Positions 57,677-64,000 of a stretch of 64,000 nt of DNA are shown here, piece after piece. The notes under the pieces are model-generated. The model saw nothing but the letters and a program-made list of their open reading frames with translations, had not been told where the DNA came from and made no database searches. The stretch is from Phorcus lineatus (lineage: Eukaryota > Mollusca > Gastropoda > Trochida > Trochidae), in assembly GCA_921293015.1 (NCBI GenBank), contig OV121085.1, forward strand, positions 19,853,911 to 19,917,910. The letters run 5' to 3'. Both the position numbers and the translations under genes were made by a program. How positions within the stretch are numbered: position 1 is the first letter of the stretch; every line of letters starts with the position of its first letter.

Positions 57677-59824
57677 CAGTCGGTTGTGTAGATCCTTGAG
57701 TTACAAAAATCAATTTCAAGCTATGACCTTGTCATCCTTAATGCCTGTAATTGCAATTATTCTTTGGAAGCCATGTGTTATTATTAAATGTTTGAAAAAA
57801 GTGTTGTTCCTTTTGTGAATATTTAATATTAGGTTTGTATAATCACAAGGCAGAAGTAAGCAAAGCACAGCTCGCACTCCCCAACCTGCAGTTTGATGTC
57901 TTAACTTAACATTAATGATTCGATTTGTTGAAAGGAAATAGGTGATGTTACATATTTGGACAGTTTAAGGTAAATATATTGTAACATCATACCAAGCCTG
58001 TACCCAAGTCATTAGGTTAAGATCAAACCAAAGTCGAATTAGGCTCGATATGTACAAAGTTTAGAACAATTCTTCACTCCTGAGCTTATAAACCGTAAAG
58101 GCCCATTGAAACCTGTTCAAAACCCTTATGTTTGTTCCATGTTCTAAATTTACCAAGTGGGGAAAATTTGAGAAATATTTTGTATGTATCTTATTATAAA
58201 CGGTGTTTCAAGACGTATGAAGCTAAATAAAAACATAAAAATCATGGAGTATATCTTTATGTTTGCCTATGTTCCACAGCAGTGGCGTTGCAAATGTTCT
58301 TGCAATGTGAAGATGGAAGATATAATTGCATCTTCATCTCAAATAGATTGCAAACGTTTTGCTGGCTCAGTGAGACATTGTTTATTTGTTCCTACCAAAT
58401 GACTAAAAAGGAACTTCCTTAAGGGCCATTTTAGAAGCTGGATTGATGAAGAAAAACGAATAATTTCTTATGGATAGTCAACTTCTTTAAAAAAAGGAAC
58501 CCTTGCATACTTCTGTAGTCATTAAGAAGTCTTTTAATATGGTCAAACACAACAACAGTGACTGATAAAATAGTTTTTGAAATAGACAAATTGATACTTC
58601 CTACAAACAATGAAGTAGATGCTGTAGGATATGCCGATACTACTTGATCGATAAATATAATATGGTGGAACAAAAGGAAAGAACAATGTAAAAATAGTTT
58701 ACACATTTATTTGGTATTTTTCTGCGAAATAATCTGTTGTTTTGACAAAATCACAAGTTTTAAAGTCTTGGTTTATACATGCTAAAGTAAGCCGATGATT
58801 ACCGACTATCGGTTGATAGACTAGAAAAGAGCCAAATGCTTTCAACTGAACCCATACTACAATAATGTTCAAAAGGAACACATGTAATGATCTAGACAGC
58901 ATTTACCTTTAAATAGTACATGAACAAACACATTTGCAATTTAATATAAAACCATGAAAAGTATTATCAATTCAATTTTGATTCAACTTAAGACAGGGTA
59001 TCATATAAATGATTATGGGCTTCAAATAACAAGTGTTTTTCACCAACATGATATGGCAATGCCCCTGTCGCCAATAGCGTAAAAGGCAGATACACTTACT
59101 AGTTTTAATAAGTTTACCCTTAACCATTGATAACTGATTATTGTAACATACATCTCAACAACAACAAAATCTGTTTGTAATTGTATCGCAAGAATTCTGA
59201 GTGTGAATATTGCCATCATCAATTAATGGTAAGGTTGTTGAAGACCGTTCTTTGCATTACCCGTCGGGGAGTTGAAGGCAACACCAAAAACGGTACATAA
59301 AACACTTTATTTAAAAGGAACTTATTAAATAGAAAATCTTAAGTTTATCTAAACTACAGTTATTATCAACAATATAGTAACTTGGTGGTCTCCTGCCTTC
59401 ATGTGGTGATATCAGGGTATGACAGAATCTTCGTAGATACCAATCGGCTAATGTAGCAGGATGGATAAACTGTAAATGTTTTGTTCTGGATTCAATTCTT
59501 CAAATTAATGTAATGATAAGTTCAATGATCCACATTTTATTTCTAATTTCATAATCTTGCTTTGTTTTGCGGTATTTGGACTTCAAAAATAAATTTGTTA
59601 AAATGTGTACCAAAGCATGGAACGATTTAAAAAAAACTTTTTCACTGTAACTGATATAGCGATGTATTTATCTTCTGATAGTAGAGAACTTCAGTTTGAG
59701 AGAAGCAATTACTTATTGATAGACAACGTTAGCAATAGCAATAATTGATGTAGATGAAATATTAATTACCTTGTAGCCTCAAGAACTAGCTAAGAAAGTC
59801 CTTTAGCTCGCAATTGGTACACTC
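57677..59824. other. Spacer between the two PAN/EB paralogues
   Basis: AT-rich, with no coding text recognised. The ~75-codon frames on either strand (58,184-58,402; 58,431-58,706) have no recognisable features. No clear polyadenylation signal follows paralogue 1. Confidence 0.35.
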
Positions 59825-59845
59825 TATAAAAACGTCTTGCGATAT
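59825..59845 (+). promoter_or_regulatory. TATA box of PAN/EB paralogue 2
   Basis: 'ctctataaaaacgtcttgcg' lies about 45 bp before the start codon. The block ACGTCTTGCGATATTC is conserved upstream of paralogue 1 (about 54,530), but there the aligned text is 'ttctacggg' and the TATA element is lost. Confidence 0.5.
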
Positions 59846-59870
59846 TCGTTTACTTGTCTGTATATTCAGA

Positions 59871-63597
<3,727 letters not shown>

Positions 63598-64000
63598 GTT
63601 GTGTAAATCCGTGAATAATCGCCCGAGAAACAACGTTTTATTCTTGTGATTACTTAAAGAGCCACTCCGTGATTTTCATAAGATATTATTTACCTTTGAT
63701 ACGAACCTTAATGTCATAATGTTGATATAAAATCAAAACATCTTAACTTTTCATGTCCAAAAGCCATATACATGACAAATACCGGTGGTCCATGAAAATC
63801 TTAAAACAGCCTTATAAATGCACAGAGGTGTAGATATCACGTCCAATATACATGGATACTAATTATATAACCTAACAAACACTATCAACTCCTAACTGCC
63901 CTCCTGACTGTTAGATAAGTCTCTAAAATTACATTTGACTATTTGACGCGCGCCACTGTCCGGTTTTCGATCATAATTTCGACGTTCCACCCTCATATTG
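63598..64000. other. 3' flank of paralogue 2, to the window edge
   Basis: No coding text, AATAAA or repeat recognised. Any further paralogue would lie beyond the edge. Confidence 0.35.

Overview
This is nuclear DNA of an invertebrate animal, AT-rich, with spliced genes (GT–AG introns), many short inverted-repeat transposons, tRNA-derived SINEs and non-LTR retrotransposons. The repeat style (SINEs with a GGTTCGAATCC B box and a 'GAAAGCGGCGTTAAAC' end; repeats opening with AGCTCA-TCTGGC-CGAAGGGCC-like text; TATACCCCC-ended elements) looks molluscan, most likely a marine gastropod. That assignment is inference. No bacterial, organellar or viral genome features were seen.

Layout. 1-1352: the 3' end of an L2/CR1-type LINE. 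1954-8514 (minus): eight exons encoding the N-terminal ~356 residues of the spindle-checkpoint kinase TTK/Mps1. The kinase domain must lie beyond the left edge, with the LINE in the next intron. 8720-9583: a MITE. Around 11.46-11.55 kb: a candidate CCAAT-type promoter for TTK. 12.46-15.56 kb: a second, broken LINE. 18,537-36,476 (plus): a 12-exon gene for a 982-residue protein with a long disordered N-terminus, a TAZ-like Cys/His cluster and a kinase fold that has lost its catalytic residues. I could not match it to a named family. Its introns hold nested repeats, including a near-intact Tc1 transposon and a minisatellite built from its own exon end. 36.5-45.8 kb: 3' flank and a cluster of SINE copies, MITEs and a 61-bp minisatellite. 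46,073-51,709 (plus): a four-exon gene for a 247-residue protein made almost entirely of two CBM20 (starch/glycogen-binding) domains. 54.57-57.68 kb and 59.87-63.60 kb (plus): two tandem paralogues encoding small secreted proteins with PAN-like, EB/EGF-like and C-terminal cysteine-rich modules.

The genes do not form an operon or pathway. TTK is a mitotic kinase, the pseudokinase looks like a signalling scaffold, the CBM20 protein probably binds glycogen or a related glucan, and the PAN/EB pair is extracellular. All exon models were built by reading splice sites and checking that codon phase carries across every junction. None has been tested against transcripts. All repeat names are by terminal-sequence pattern only.
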